Both the position numbers and the translations under genes were made by a program. From Xanthomarina sp. F1114 (lineage in GTDB: Bacteria; Bacteroidota; Bacteroidia; Flavobacteriales; Flavobacteriaceae), in assembly GCF_026410255.1 (NCBI RefSeq), contig NZ_JAPMLL010000009.1, positions 119,487 through 183,486 on the forward strand: a stretch of DNA of 64,000 bases, in the 5' to 3' direction. Positions 43,787 to 52,745 of this stretch are shown here, in pieces. Under the pieces are notes generated by a model. That model searched no databases. It saw nothing but the letters and a program-made list of their open reading frames with translations, and was not told the origin of the DNA. Numbering within the stretch: position 1 is the first letter of the stretch; each line of letters opens with the position of its first letter.

Positions 43787-44189
43787 GAGTTATCTCCAAT
43801 CTTTCAATCAGTATTTCACTTTTCATGGCATTAAGTTCTGTATACTTTAAAGAAATAGGCCAAGAATTTTTAACTTTCCAAACCATTACCGGTTCGTGTT
43901 CTTCGTTCAGCAAGGCAATAGTGATATCGCGTCTTTCAATATGCCCCAGTGAAAAGGAGTTCATCCAACTAAAAAAGTCATTATCACGTCTAAATGTACC
44001 TCGTTTAAATATGATATTCGAATACTTACGCATTCCAGGCATCTTAATGGTATTGTAATCTGTCGAAATTCCATCTCTATACTCAATAATTTCGTGTTCT
44101 ACTGAAAGTCCAGATACTTCAGAAAAACCAATTCTAGTTCCACCCCAATCTACTCGAAAATGAAAATTAACTAAAGGATAATTACTCAT
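43758..44189 (-). CDS. Contractile-injection (phage tail) tube protein, first copy
   Basis: The 143-residue protein is a clear gp19-like tube protein: PLVNFHFRVDWGGTRIGFSE, VSGLSVEHEIIEYRDG, KYSNIIFKRGTFRRDNDFF, WPISLKYTELNAMKSEILIE and RLEITHEGF are the standard blocks of tube proteins in Afp/PVC/MAC-type systems and phage tails. It overlaps its paralogue by up to 29 bases. Only these two tube genes are present, flanked by metabolic genes, so the rest of the machine must be elsewhere or lost. Confidence 0.85.
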   Translation of the reverse strand: MSNYPLVNFHFRVDWGGTRIGFSEVSGLSVEHEIIEYRDGISTDYNTIKMPGMRKYSNIIFKRGTFRRDNDFFSWMNSFSLGHIERRDITIALLNEEHEPVMVWKVKNSWPISLKYTELNAMKSEILIERLEITHEGFNVNDV

Positions 44190-44317
44190 AACGTTTATTT
44201 TATTGATTATAAACTACTTAGAAGTAAATATACTAAAAATAATCTTGAAGACAGAATGCTTTATTTAATCAAGTTATATGTTACTATGAGTAAGTCTGAT
44301 TCTGTTGAAAATATATT

Positions 44318-44923
44318 TTAAATTTCATCAGAAGTAATAACTTGAATTCCCAAATATGTCATCTTCTTTTTTAATTCTATAAAACCTTCAGAATTTAAAG
44401 GTTGTGAGGCGTCTTCTATAAAAAAACATGCAAAACCTTCTTTAAAGGCATCATAAGTAGAAAAATACACGCAGATATCTGCCGCAAGCCCACATAGAAA
44501 AAGTTGTGTCGTTCCTTTTTCTTTTAAATACCCTATTAATCCAGTGGATTTTAAATGGCCATTATCATAAAAAGCGCTATAGCTGTCTATTTCTTTGTCG
44601 GTTCCTTTTCTAAAAATGGCTTCCCATTTTTTGGTGTCAAGATTTGGATGAAACTTAGCACCTTCCGTACCTTGGACACAATGATCTGGCCATAAGGTTT
44701 GTGGTTTTCCATGAAGCTCTATCTCATCAAACGTAGACTTTCCTTGATGATTTGAGGCAAAACTAATATGGTCTTTTGGATGCCAATCTTGAGAAGCTAT
44801 TACCAAGTCGAATTTATGTTGCATTTTATTGATAATAGGAACAATTTTATCTCCTTCAGGAACAGCTAATGAACCACCAGGCATAAAGTCGTTTTGAACA
44901 TCAATTATAAGAAGTGTTTTCAT
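44318..44923 (-). CDS. pncA: Nicotinamidase
   Basis: The 201-residue protein has the PncA triad: Asp8 in IIDVQNDF, Lys106 in FRKGTDK and Cys151 in LAADICVYF. The metal site is seen in ASQDWHPKDHISFAS (Asp46, His48, His52) and WPDHCVQG. It deamidates nicotinamide to nicotinate, which the neighbouring PncB converts to the mononucleotide, the salvage route to NAD. The gap to pncB is 10 bases. Confidence 0.95.
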   Translation of the reverse strand: MKTLLIIDVQNDFMPGGSLAVPEGDKIVPIINKMQHKFDLVIASQDWHPKDHISFASNHQGKSTFDEIELHGKPQTLWPDHCVQGTEGAKFHPNLDTKKWEAIFRKGTDKEIDSYSAFYDNGHLKSTGLIGYLKEKGTTQLFLCGLAADICVYFSTYDAFKEGFACFFIEDASQPLNSEGFIELKKKMTYLGIQVITSDEI

Positions 44924-44933
44924 ATTAATAACT

Positions 44934-46331
44934 TTAGAATCTATGTTTTTGGACTAACTTGTCTCGTTCTAGCTTTAGTTGTGTACTCAGACCAATTTTG
45001 TATATATGTGGGTTTTGAAAACGCTTATATTCTTCAGGAAGTTTTTCTAAACGAGATTTCGAGTAGGCAGCAATTTCCGATACCGTTCGTGGAGAATTTA
45101 TTCGCTTTCCATTTTCCATAACCTTTTCCAACAAAGGTTCATGTGTAAAACGATCGAGATTTAGACTTTTTCTAGAGTCGAATGGATGCTCCATATTCGT
45201 CACGTTTTCTTCAGTAAAACCTGCTATGGCATCTGCACCATAAAACATTCCGTTTTTATCTAACATTCTATACACTTGTTTTTTAAAAGGAAGAGAAACT
45301 TTGATAATGTTTTCGGAAAGTTTGATTCTTGGTTCGCCATTAAATTCCGATAATTTATAAACCCCATCCAAGGCTGCATCTGGTTTTCCTGTGACTAAAT
45401 TTGTTCCAACACCAAAAATATCAATAGATGCTCCTTGTTCTTTCAAACTTTTTATCACATATTCATCCAATTGATTAGAAGCTACAATTTTTACATATTC
45501 CAAATTGGCTTCGTCTAATATTTTTCGTGTTTTTTTGGATAAATAGGATAAATCTCCACTGTCTAATCTAACTCCCAATAACTGTTCCCCTCTACTTTCC
45601 ATCTCTTTAGCTACTGTTATAGCATTTGGAAGTCCGCTTCTAAGCGTATTATAGGTATCTACTAAAAGCACACAGTTTTTAGGACGCCATCTTGCAAAAT
45701 CGCGAAATGCTTCTAATTCATCTTCATAACTTTGTATAAAAGAATGCGCCATAGTTCCGGAGGAAGGCATATTATAATCTTCTGCAGCCTTTACATTACT
45801 GGTGCTATCGAAGCCGCCTATTGCAGCAGCTCTCGATGCATAATATCCGCCAGTGGCATGAGCACGACGTAAGCCCATATCTAATAGAATAGCGTTTTTT
45901 GCACTGTATCTTATTCGACTAGCTTTTGTAGCAATTAAGGTTTGGAAATTAAGAATATTTAATAGAAGAGTCTCTATTATCTGCGCTTCGATAATATTAG
46001 CTTCTACTTGCAAAATAGGACGATTAGGAAAAACAACATCTCCTTCTTTACATGAATAAATAGTTCCTTGAAAACGAAAGTTTTTTAAATAATCTAAGAA
46101 GTCTTTTTTAAAACCATGCTGTTCCAAGTATGCCATATCTGAAGCCGTAAACTCCAGAGTTTCCAGAAAATCTAAAATATCCTCCAATCCAGCAAAAATT
46201 GAATAGCCACTATTAAAAGGATTGTTTCTAAAATAATAATCAAAAACTGCTTTCCCATCGGGTTTTGTCCCAAAATAGACTTGAGACATAGTTAGTTGAT
46301 AGAGGTCTGTATATGCAGCTGTAATATTCAT
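44934..46331 (-). CDS. pncB: Nicotinate phosphoribosyltransferase
   Basis: The 465-residue enzyme has the family blocks: AYTDLYQLTMSQVYF, FDYYFRNNPFNSGYSIFAG, GLRRAHATGGYYASRAAAIG, TMAHSFIQSYEDELEAF, VDTYNTLRSG, RLDSGDL and FGVGTNLV. The regulatory His is in SGTMAHS. It makes nicotinate mononucleotide with PRPP and is first in the pncB-pncA operon. Confidence 0.95.
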   Translation of the reverse strand: MNITAAYTDLYQLTMSQVYFGTKPDGKAVFDYYFRNNPFNSGYSIFAGLEDILDFLETLEFTASDMAYLEQHGFKKDFLDYLKNFRFQGTIYSCKEGDVVFPNRPILQVEANIIEAQIIETLLLNILNFQTLIATKASRIRYSAKNAILLDMGLRRAHATGGYYASRAAAIGGFDSTSNVKAAEDYNMPSSGTMAHSFIQSYEDELEAFRDFARWRPKNCVLLVDTYNTLRSGLPNAITVAKEMESRGEQLLGVRLDSGDLSYLSKKTRKILDEANLEYVKIVASNQLDEYVIKSLKEQGASIDIFGVGTNLVTGKPDAALDGVYKLSEFNGEPRIKLSENIIKVSLPFKKQVYRMLDKNGMFYGADAIAGFTEENVTNMEHPFDSRKSLNLDRFTHEPLLEKVMENGKRINSPRTVSEIAAYSKSRLEKLPEEYKRFQNPHIYKIGLSTQLKLERDKLVQKHRF

Positions 46332-46798
46332 GCAATTTTGCTTTTAATAGATTCATATAGTTTAGTCAAGGTATCTAAACTTGATCGTTAATTAATTTAC
46401 TATTATCTCTCAAATAGAAAATATATAAAACCATAAAATTAATAGAAATAAATATTCTACTCACTAAGTTAAGAGAGTTTTTTGCTACAGACCGTTCTTT
46501 ATCTCCGTTTTTAGAACAATTGCATGGTTTTAGCATCAAAAAACACAAAACAAGTATTTTAGAACGATTCCAAACTATTATAAATCAACAATTATTAGTT
46601 GTTATTCATAGTTTTTATTTCGCATAAAACTCTAATCATCAATGTATTGCGTTTAAAATAAATTGAATTTAAACAAATTATGCTAGACTTTATTTACTGC
46701 TAATCTATATTAAAATTTTGATTTTTTTCTAAAGTATGACTTTTCTCACCTTTAGTTAAAGTTCTATTCTATATTTTTATAGTATAATTCATTGGTTT
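46332..46798. other. Divergent intergenic region (467 bases) between pncB and nrfH
   Basis: No open frame of note. I see a 16-base direct repeat with two mismatches (46509-46524 and 46557-46572, TTTTAGAAC.ATT.CA) whose starts are 48 bases apart. A near-match box TATATTTT lies about 25 bases before the nrfH ATG. Oxygen- or nitrite-responsive control of nrf should act here. Confidence 0.5.
46509..46572. repeat. Short direct repeat upstream of nrfH
   Basis: Copies at 46509-46524 and 46557-46572 share TTTTAGAAC, ATT and CA (14 of 16 positions). They could be regulator sites for nrf, but chance cannot be excluded in AT-rich DNA. Confidence 0.3.
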
Positions 46799-47398
46799 AT
46801 GAAGTTTAACTTAAAAATACTTCCAGAAAAAGGTTCTTCTTGGCGCACCTTTGCAGTTTTTGCAATTGCCTGTGTCATGGGTATCGGTTTCTTCTTAATG
46901 AGAGAAGCTGAAGTGGTGTCTTATTTGTCAGACAACCCTCAAGCCTGTGTTAACTGTCATGTTATGACTCCTGTTTACAATAGTTGGATGCACAGCTCTC
47001 ATAGAGAATGGGTTTCTTGTAATGGATGTCACGTACCTCAAGACAATATTTTTAATTCTTATTATTTTAAAGCAAAAGACGGTTTGTATCACTCAGCAGT
47101 CTTTACGGCTAGAGCCGAACCAGATGTTATTTCTATGCGTGAGGCTTCCGAGGAAGTAGTTCAAAACAATTGTATTAGATGTCATATACAGCAAGTAACA
47201 GAAGTCAAATATGATGGATGGCTTGATAATCATAAAGAAAATCGCACAGAAAGAGCTTGTTGGTCTTGTCATCAAGAAGTACCTCATGGACGTATACATG
47301 GCTTATCGACAGTAAAATATAATATCGCTCCCCTACCAACAGATCAAGATGAAATGGTAGTACCAGAGTGGTTAGCAAAAGAAATGGAAGCACAATAA
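46799..47398 (+). CDS. nrfH: Cytochrome c nitrite reductase small subunit
   Basis: The 199-residue protein has one N-terminal membrane anchor (about 17-34) and four haem c motifs: CVNCH (50-54), CNGCH (74-78), CIRCH (125-129) and CWSCH (154-158), the layout of NrfH/NapC quinol dehydrogenases. It passes electrons from menaquinol to NrfA. The gap to nrfA is 12 bases. Confidence 0.95.
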   Translation: MKFNLKILPEKGSSWRTFAVFAIACVMGIGFFLMREAEVVSYLSDNPQACVNCHVMTPVYNSWMHSSHREWVSCNGCHVPQDNIFNSYYFKAKDGLYHSAVFTARAEPDVISMREASEEVVQNNCIRCHIQQVTEVKYDGWLDNHKENRTERACWSCHQEVPHGRIHGLSTVKYNIAPLPTDQDEMVVPEWLAKEMEAQ

Positions 47399-47410
47399 AC
47401 CTCAATAAAT

Positions 47411-48907
47411 ATGAAAAATAAAGTTCTCTTCGTCGTAACAATTGTAGTTGTCTTTTTATTAGGACTTCTTGCATCTAGTATTATTAATAGGAAAAGTGAG
47501 GCCAAATATAAATATGTGCCTAATGTAGAAATTGGTGAAAATGAGCCAAGAAATGAAGAATGGGGGAAAAACTACCCAAGAGAATATCAATCTTATATGC
47601 AAACGGCAGATACAACCTTCCGTTCTTATCAAGGCGGATCGGCAACTGTTGATATGCTTGAAGAGGACCCAAGAATGGTAGTGCTTTGGGCAGGATATGC
47701 GTTTTCTAAAGATTACAATCAAGGTCGTGGTCACTATTATGCTATAGAAGATCTACATAACACTCTTCGTTCTGCTGCTCCTGAAAATAAAGAGGATGGT
47801 CCCATGCCAGCAACTTGTTGGACGTGTAAAGGTCCAGATGTACCACGATTGATGGACGAGCATGGTGTTGGAGAATTCTATGCCGGTACGTGGGCAGAAA
47901 ATGTTTCTGAGGTTGTAAACCCTATTGGTTGTGCAGATTGTCACGATCCAAATACTATGAAATTACGTGTTACAAGACCAGCCTTAGTTGAGGCATTTCA
48001 AGCTATGGGGAAAGATATCAATCAGTCTACCCACCAAGAAATGCGCTCTTTAGTATGTGCTCAGTGTCACGTTGAATATTATTTTAATAAAAACAAACCT
48101 GGTCATGAAGGTACCAACTACCTAACCTTTCCGTGGGAAAATGGATTTGCTTTTGAGGACATGGAAAAATATTATGATGATATTGAATTTTCAGACTGGA
48201 CGCATGCCATTAGTAAAGCACCCATGTTAAAAGCACAACATCCAGATTATGAGATTTTCTTAACAGGAGTTCATGCAGATCGCGGGGTTTCTTGTGCAGA
48301 TTGCCACATGCCATATAAAAGTGAAGGGGGACAAAAATTTACCGATCACCATTTACAATCACCTTTAAATAATGTTGCTAATTCTTGTCAGGTATGTCAT
48401 AGAGAAGAAACCGATAAACTCATTACTAATGTATACGACAGACAGAAGAAAGCTAACGAAAACAGAATCAAATTAGAAGATGTTTTGGTAAAAGCACATA
48501 TTGAGGCAGGAAAAGCATGGGAATTGGGTGCAACTGAAGAGCAAATGAAAGATATTCTTATGAGTATTCGTCATGCACAATGGCGATGGGATTATTCTGC
48601 AGCTTCTCACGGTGCGTCATTTCACTCTCCCGTAGAAATAGGTCGTGTACTTGGTAGCGGACTTGCAGAAGCGCAAGAAGCACGCGTTATGTTAGCAAGA
48701 CTTTTAGCTACTTTAGGACATAACGAACCTGTAACTATGCCAGATATTTCGACCAAAGCAAAAGCACAAAAATACATTGGACTTGATATGGAAAAACTTG
48801 AGCAAGAAAAAGAACAGTTTAAAGCCAATGTTTTGCCAAAATGGTTAGAAGAGGCAAAAGCCCGGGAAGCAAAAATGGGTTCTAAAAAAGTGGTAAACGC
48901 CAATTAA
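47411..48907 (+). CDS. nrfA: Ammonia-forming cytochrome c nitrite reductase
   Basis: The 498-residue protein has an N-terminal membrane anchor/signal segment and five haem sites: the active-site haem motif CWTCK (136-140, Lys ligand) and four CXXCH motifs, CADCH (174), CAQCH (216), CADCH (295) and CQVCH (326). Tyr after CAQCHVEYYF and His residues nearby complete the nitrite pocket. It reduces nitrite to ammonium with six electrons in the periplasm. Confidence 0.96.
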   Translation: MKNKVLFVVTIVVVFLLGLLASSIINRKSEAKYKYVPNVEIGENEPRNEEWGKNYPREYQSYMQTADTTFRSYQGGSATVDMLEEDPRMVVLWAGYAFSKDYNQGRGHYYAIEDLHNTLRSAAPENKEDGPMPATCWTCKGPDVPRLMDEHGVGEFYAGTWAENVSEVVNPIGCADCHDPNTMKLRVTRPALVEAFQAMGKDINQSTHQEMRSLVCAQCHVEYYFNKNKPGHEGTNYLTFPWENGFAFEDMEKYYDDIEFSDWTHAISKAPMLKAQHPDYEIFLTGVHADRGVSCADCHMPYKSEGGQKFTDHHLQSPLNNVANSCQVCHREETDKLITNVYDRQKKANENRIKLEDVLVKAHIEAGKAWELGATEEQMKDILMSIRHAQWRWDYSAASHGASFHSPVEIGRVLGSGLAEAQEARVMLARLLATLGHNEPVTMPDISTKAKAQKYIGLDMEKLEQEKEQFKANVLPKWLEEAKAREAKMGSKKVVNAN

Positions 48908-48967
48908 CCTAGTGTCGAACAAACTGTAAAATTCTTTTAACGCCTTATTTAAGTCAGATTCCTCTCT

Positions 48968-51900
48968 ATGAAATTTATATATCGCTTCTTTTCATCTTCA
49001 ATTTTAGCCTTACTTTTACTCTTAATATTTGCGGTGGCCATGGCTACCGCAACTTTTATGGAAAATGATTATGGTACAGATACTGCCTGGATAAAAATTT
49101 ATGATGCCCTATGGTTCGAGCTGGTTATGGTTGGGCTTGCTCTTTGTTTCTTGGCCAACACATTTAAATATAACTTATGGCGAAAAGAAAAATGGGCCGT
49201 ACTACTTTTCCACCTTGCTTTTATTATTGTTATTATTGGAGCGGGAATTACACGGTATGATTCTTATGGAGGAATTATGCGTATTAGAGAAGGACAAAGT
49301 TCTAATACAATAATTTCAGATAAAAACTATTTACAAGTCCATATATCTAATGGAAATAAAACAAGACATCTTCAAAAAAAGAAAGAGTTTTCACCTCTAA
49401 ACGATAATAGTTTTACACTTAATACAGATATAGAAGATCTTCCTATTGAAATATCTTTAAAAGAATTTGTAGCAGATGCCCTCCCTGAAATTGTTGAAGA
49501 TTTAGAAAAAGGCTCTCCATTACTACAAATGGTTGTTACTTCTGGAAATGGAAGAGAAACTCTTTTTTTATATAAAGGTGAAGTCGAAATTATAGGTCCA
49601 CAAAAACACAAAGTTGGTTTTGAAGCTAAAGAGGAAGGCATAATCAACATTACAGAAGAACATGGAGAATTCAAAATTTGGGCACCTCACCCACTCGATT
49701 TCTTTGTTATGGCAGATCAAAAAGCAGGCGTATTGAAAGCAGACTCTCTTCAAACCATGTCGCTTAGAACTTTATACAGACATGGCGATTTATCTTTTGT
49801 TCCTTTATCCTATCATGAACGTGCTAGTATGGAAATAGTTAGTACTTCGGAAAAACCAAAAGACAACGATCCAACTAAGGATGATGCTGTGGTCTTAAAT
49901 GTGAAGGTTGGCGATAAAACTGAAGAAGTCATGCTTCTATATAGAAAAGGTTTTTTACCAACCACCCACGAAACTACCATTGACAATATTCATCTGAGTT
50001 TTTCTTACGGTGCTAAACCCATTGAAATTCCGTTTTCTGTAAAGTTAAACGATTTTCAATTAGAGCGCTATCCTGGCTCAGAAAGTCCGTCGTCATACGC
50101 AAGTGAAGTAATGGTAATAGATGGTGAAACTCAAATGCCTTTCCGTATTTATATGAATAATGTTTTGGATTACGGTGGGTTTCGTTTTTATCAAGCTAGT
50201 TACGACACAGATGAAAAAGGGACTTTATTGGCTGTAAATCATGATGTATTAGGGACAGTAACAACTTATATTGGTTATCTTTTAATGGCAATTGGAATGT
50301 TCTTTACTCTTTTTGGAAAAAGAACCAGATTTACAACAATTACTAAAAAGCTTAAGAAAATAAAACAGCAAGCTCCTATTATAATCATTGCATTTTTGAG
50401 CTCTGTGGGTGTATTTGCTCAATCTCCAATGCAAAAGGACTCTGTACCTTCTGTAACAGATTTAGTTTTAAACGAAGTTATTGATAAGCAGCATTCAGAT
50501 TTATTTGGGCGCATCTTAGTTCAGGATATGGATGGGAGAATTAAACCCATTAACACCTTAGCTTCAGAGTTTCTTAGAAAAATATATGGAAAAACAACCT
50601 TCAAGTATAAAACCGAAGATGGAAAAATAATAACCTTAAATGCTGATCAGGTATTTTTAGCAATGCATGTTTCTCCAGGCGCTTGGCAGAAAATACCAGT
50701 TATAAAAATAGAAGCCATCAAAGGAGGTGATTATTTTAAACCTCTTAAAATTACGGAAGATGGTTATATCTCCTTCGATCATTTAATTAATCCAGAAGGA
50801 GATTATGTGTTAGCTAAAATGGCCGAAGAAGCTCACGCAAAGAAACCTGCTGAACAGAATGAGTTTGATAAAGAAGTTATTAAAGTTGATGAACGCTTCA
50901 ATATCTTATTCAATATTTTCTCTGGAAACTATTTAACTATTTTTCCAAATAGCTTAGCCGAAAACAATAAGTGGTTTAGTTATAATCATCATTTTAAAGA
51001 CTTTCCATTAGAAGACGGCCAATTTGTACAAAATATAACTAGAACCTATTTTAAAGATATTGCAGAAAAAAACTGGGCAGGTGCTACAGATAAACTCTCT
51101 TATATAGACACATACCAAAGCACATTAGGAGCAGAAATAATTCCAAGCAACCAAAGAATTGAAGCTGAGATATGGTATAACCAAATGAACCTTAATTTCT
51201 GGTTATTCCAAGTGTTTTTTACTGTGGGCTTAATCATGTTAATATTAGCACTTTCAAAAATATTTGTAAACAACCGATTTGTAAATGTCTTTTGGAATAT
51301 TCTTGTGATAGTTACTTTAATAAGTTTTTTGTTTTTTACAGGAAATATTCTTCTACGTTGGTATATAGGTCAACACCCACCATGGAGTAACGGTTATGAA
51401 ATGATGGTTTTTGTGGCTTGGGTATTAATGCTCTGTGGATTGCTAACTTTTAGAAAATCTGATTTCTCTTTGCCTTTAGCCACCTTATTTTCAGGATCCT
51501 TACTCTTTGTTAGTTATTTAGATTGGTTAAATCCTGAAATTACTAATTTAATGCCAGTACTAAAATCATCCTTTTGGTTAAAAGTCCATGTAGCTACCAT
51601 TGTTAGTAGTTATGCACCTCTAGCTTTATCGGCTGTTTTAGGATTTATGGCATTAATTTTAATGATTATAAAAACAGAAAGTAACGCGAGTAAAATTGAT
51701 ATTAGAGTAAAAGAACTTACTTATATTAATGAGATTTCTATGACTATTGGACTATTTGTTTTAACCATAGGAACCTTTTTAGGAGGTGTTTGGGCCAATG
51801 AGTCTTGGGGGCGTTATTGGGCTTGGGACCCGAAAGAAACCTGGGCTCTGATTTCAATAATTATTTATGCCATTGTACTGCATTTACGATTTGTTCCAGC

Positions 51901-52117
51901 ACTTAAAAGTCGTTATACACTCAATATAGCAAGTGTTTTGGCATTTGGATCTATTATAATGACTTCTTTTGGGGTGAATTACTATCTAACCGGTTTGCAC
52001 AGTTATGCTGCTGGAGATCCAATTCCTGTGCCTAAATTTATTTATATTCTAACAGCCGTTGTAATTATTGTGGGAATTATAGCTTTTTTCAGAGTTAGAA
52101 AACCGAAGAAAAATTAA
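48968..52117 (+). CDS. ccsBA: Fused cytochrome c synthase CcsBA (ResB-CcsA)
   Basis: The 1049-residue protein has a ResB/CcsB-like N-terminal part with spans near 10-30, 45-65 and 75-95 and a large loop, then a CcsA part with six or more spans and the haem-handling WWD-type motif WGRYWAWDPKETWALISI (near 950). Such fusions (NrfI in Wolinella) attach haem to CXXCH motifs, including the special CXXCK haem. Its place after nrfHA fits maturation of NrfA. A strong terminator follows. Confidence 0.92.
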   Translation: MKFIYRFFSSSILALLLLLIFAVAMATATFMENDYGTDTAWIKIYDALWFELVMVGLALCFLANTFKYNLWRKEKWAVLLFHLAFIIVIIGAGITRYDSYGGIMRIREGQSSNTIISDKNYLQVHISNGNKTRHLQKKKEFSPLNDNSFTLNTDIEDLPIEISLKEFVADALPEIVEDLEKGSPLLQMVVTSGNGRETLFLYKGEVEIIGPQKHKVGFEAKEEGIINITEEHGEFKIWAPHPLDFFVMADQKAGVLKADSLQTMSLRTLYRHGDLSFVPLSYHERASMEIVSTSEKPKDNDPTKDDAVVLNVKVGDKTEEVMLLYRKGFLPTTHETTIDNIHLSFSYGAKPIEIPFSVKLNDFQLERYPGSESPSSYASEVMVIDGETQMPFRIYMNNVLDYGGFRFYQASYDTDEKGTLLAVNHDVLGTVTTYIGYLLMAIGMFFTLFGKRTRFTTITKKLKKIKQQAPIIIIAFLSSVGVFAQSPMQKDSVPSVTDLVLNEVIDKQHSDLFGRILVQDMDGRIKPINTLASEFLRKIYGKTTFKYKTEDGKIITLNADQVFLAMHVSPGAWQKIPVIKIEAIKGGDYFKPLKITEDGYISFDHLINPEGDYVLAKMAEEAHAKKPAEQNEFDKEVIKVDERFNILFNIFSGNYLTIFPNSLAENNKWFSYNHHFKDFPLEDGQFVQNITRTYFKDIAEKNWAGATDKLSYIDTYQSTLGAEIIPSNQRIEAEIWYNQMNLNFWLFQVFFTVGLIMLILALSKIFVNNRFVNVFWNILVIVTLISFLFFTGNILLRWYIGQHPPWSNGYEMMVFVAWVLMLCGLLTFRKSDFSLPLATLFSGSLLFVSYLDWLNPEITNLMPVLKSSFWLKVHVATIVSSYAPLALSAVLGFMALILMIIKTESNASKIDIRVKELTYINEISMTIGLFVLTIGTFLGGVWANESWGRYWAWDPKETWALISIIIYAIVLHLRFVPALKSRYTLNIASVLAFGSIIMTSFGVNYYLTGLHSYAAGDPIPVPKFIYILTAVVIIVGIIAFFRVRKPKKN

Positions 52118-52123
52118 AAAAAT

Positions 52124-52173
52124 AAGTTATTGAGTTAAACGCCAATTTTTGGGCAGCTAACTCAATAACTTTT
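52124..52173. terminator. Two-way terminator after ccsBA
   Basis: A perfect 14-bp stem (52124-52137 with 52158-52171) with a 20-base loop. It sits between the converging ccsBA and J-domain genes and T-rich or A-rich sequence flanks both sides. Confidence 0.75.
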
Positions 52174-52217
52174 AAATATATATGAAATTTGTAGTTGCAA
52201 AACTATAATTCTTTAGC

Positions 52218-52667
52218 TTAGGCTTCCTCTACTACTCTTTTTGTTTTTCTATATGTATAATTAGAATAGATATTACGTTTAGCAAAGCGGTTTACCTTAT
52301 CGCTATTAATCATTTTAATATAGATTGGTTTTGTTACCCCAAAATATTCGTATGTAGAACCATCGACAAAGGTAATCTCTAATAATAAGCCTTTATGAGT
52401 ATAATCTGCAATCCCCGAGTTGGTAATTGTTTCAGTATAAGCTTCTAAATTTGCTTCAATAGTTTCAGGCGCAATACTTACTAAAAAATGGTAACCATCA
52501 ATAATCTTACGACTATTAATTTCGGCTTCCTCTTGCCGTGCATCTCCATTTTGGAATTTATCCGGATGCCATTCTTTAACCAAATTACGGTAACTCTTTT
52601 TTAAAGTCTTAAGTTCAACCTCGTTTTCTACTCCAAAGAGTTTCTTGTATTCATTAATGCGCTTCAT
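52218..52667 (-). CDS. J-domain protein with KTSC-like C-terminus
   Basis: I start at ATG 52667, because the longer frame runs through the promoter box. The 149-residue protein has a J domain with the HPD motif (WHPDK, 34-36) in LKKSYRNLVKEWHPDKFQ, then a C-terminal KTSC-like domain (VDGSTYEYFGVTKPIYIKMI). The HPD motif stimulates Hsp70 ATPase, so this is a DnaK co-chaperone or adapter of unknown client. Confidence 0.85.
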   Translation of the reverse strand: MKRINEYKKLFGVENEVELKTLKKSYRNLVKEWHPDKFQNGDARQEEAEINSRKIIDGYHFLVSIAPETIEANLEAYTETITNSGIADYTHKGLLLEITFVDGSTYEYFGVTKPIYIKMINSDKVNRFAKRNIYSNYTYRKTKRVVEEA

Positions 52668-52686
52668 ATCATTTTTTTTGAGGGCG

Positions 52687-52694
52687 CAAAAGTA
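52687..52694 (-). promoter_or_regulatory. -7 promoter box of the J-domain gene
   Basis: On the minus strand this reads TACTTTTG, an exact TAnnTTTG match, 19 bases before the ATG at 52667. No clear -33 element. Confidence 0.45.
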
Positions 52695-52745
52695 CATGTA
52701 AAAATGACACGAATTACATAAATATAAAATTAAATATATACTGGC

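Noticed and set aside
47205..47734. Several minus-strand open frames across nrfH and nrfA
   Set aside because: They are shadows of the multi-haem cytochrome genes on the plus strand.
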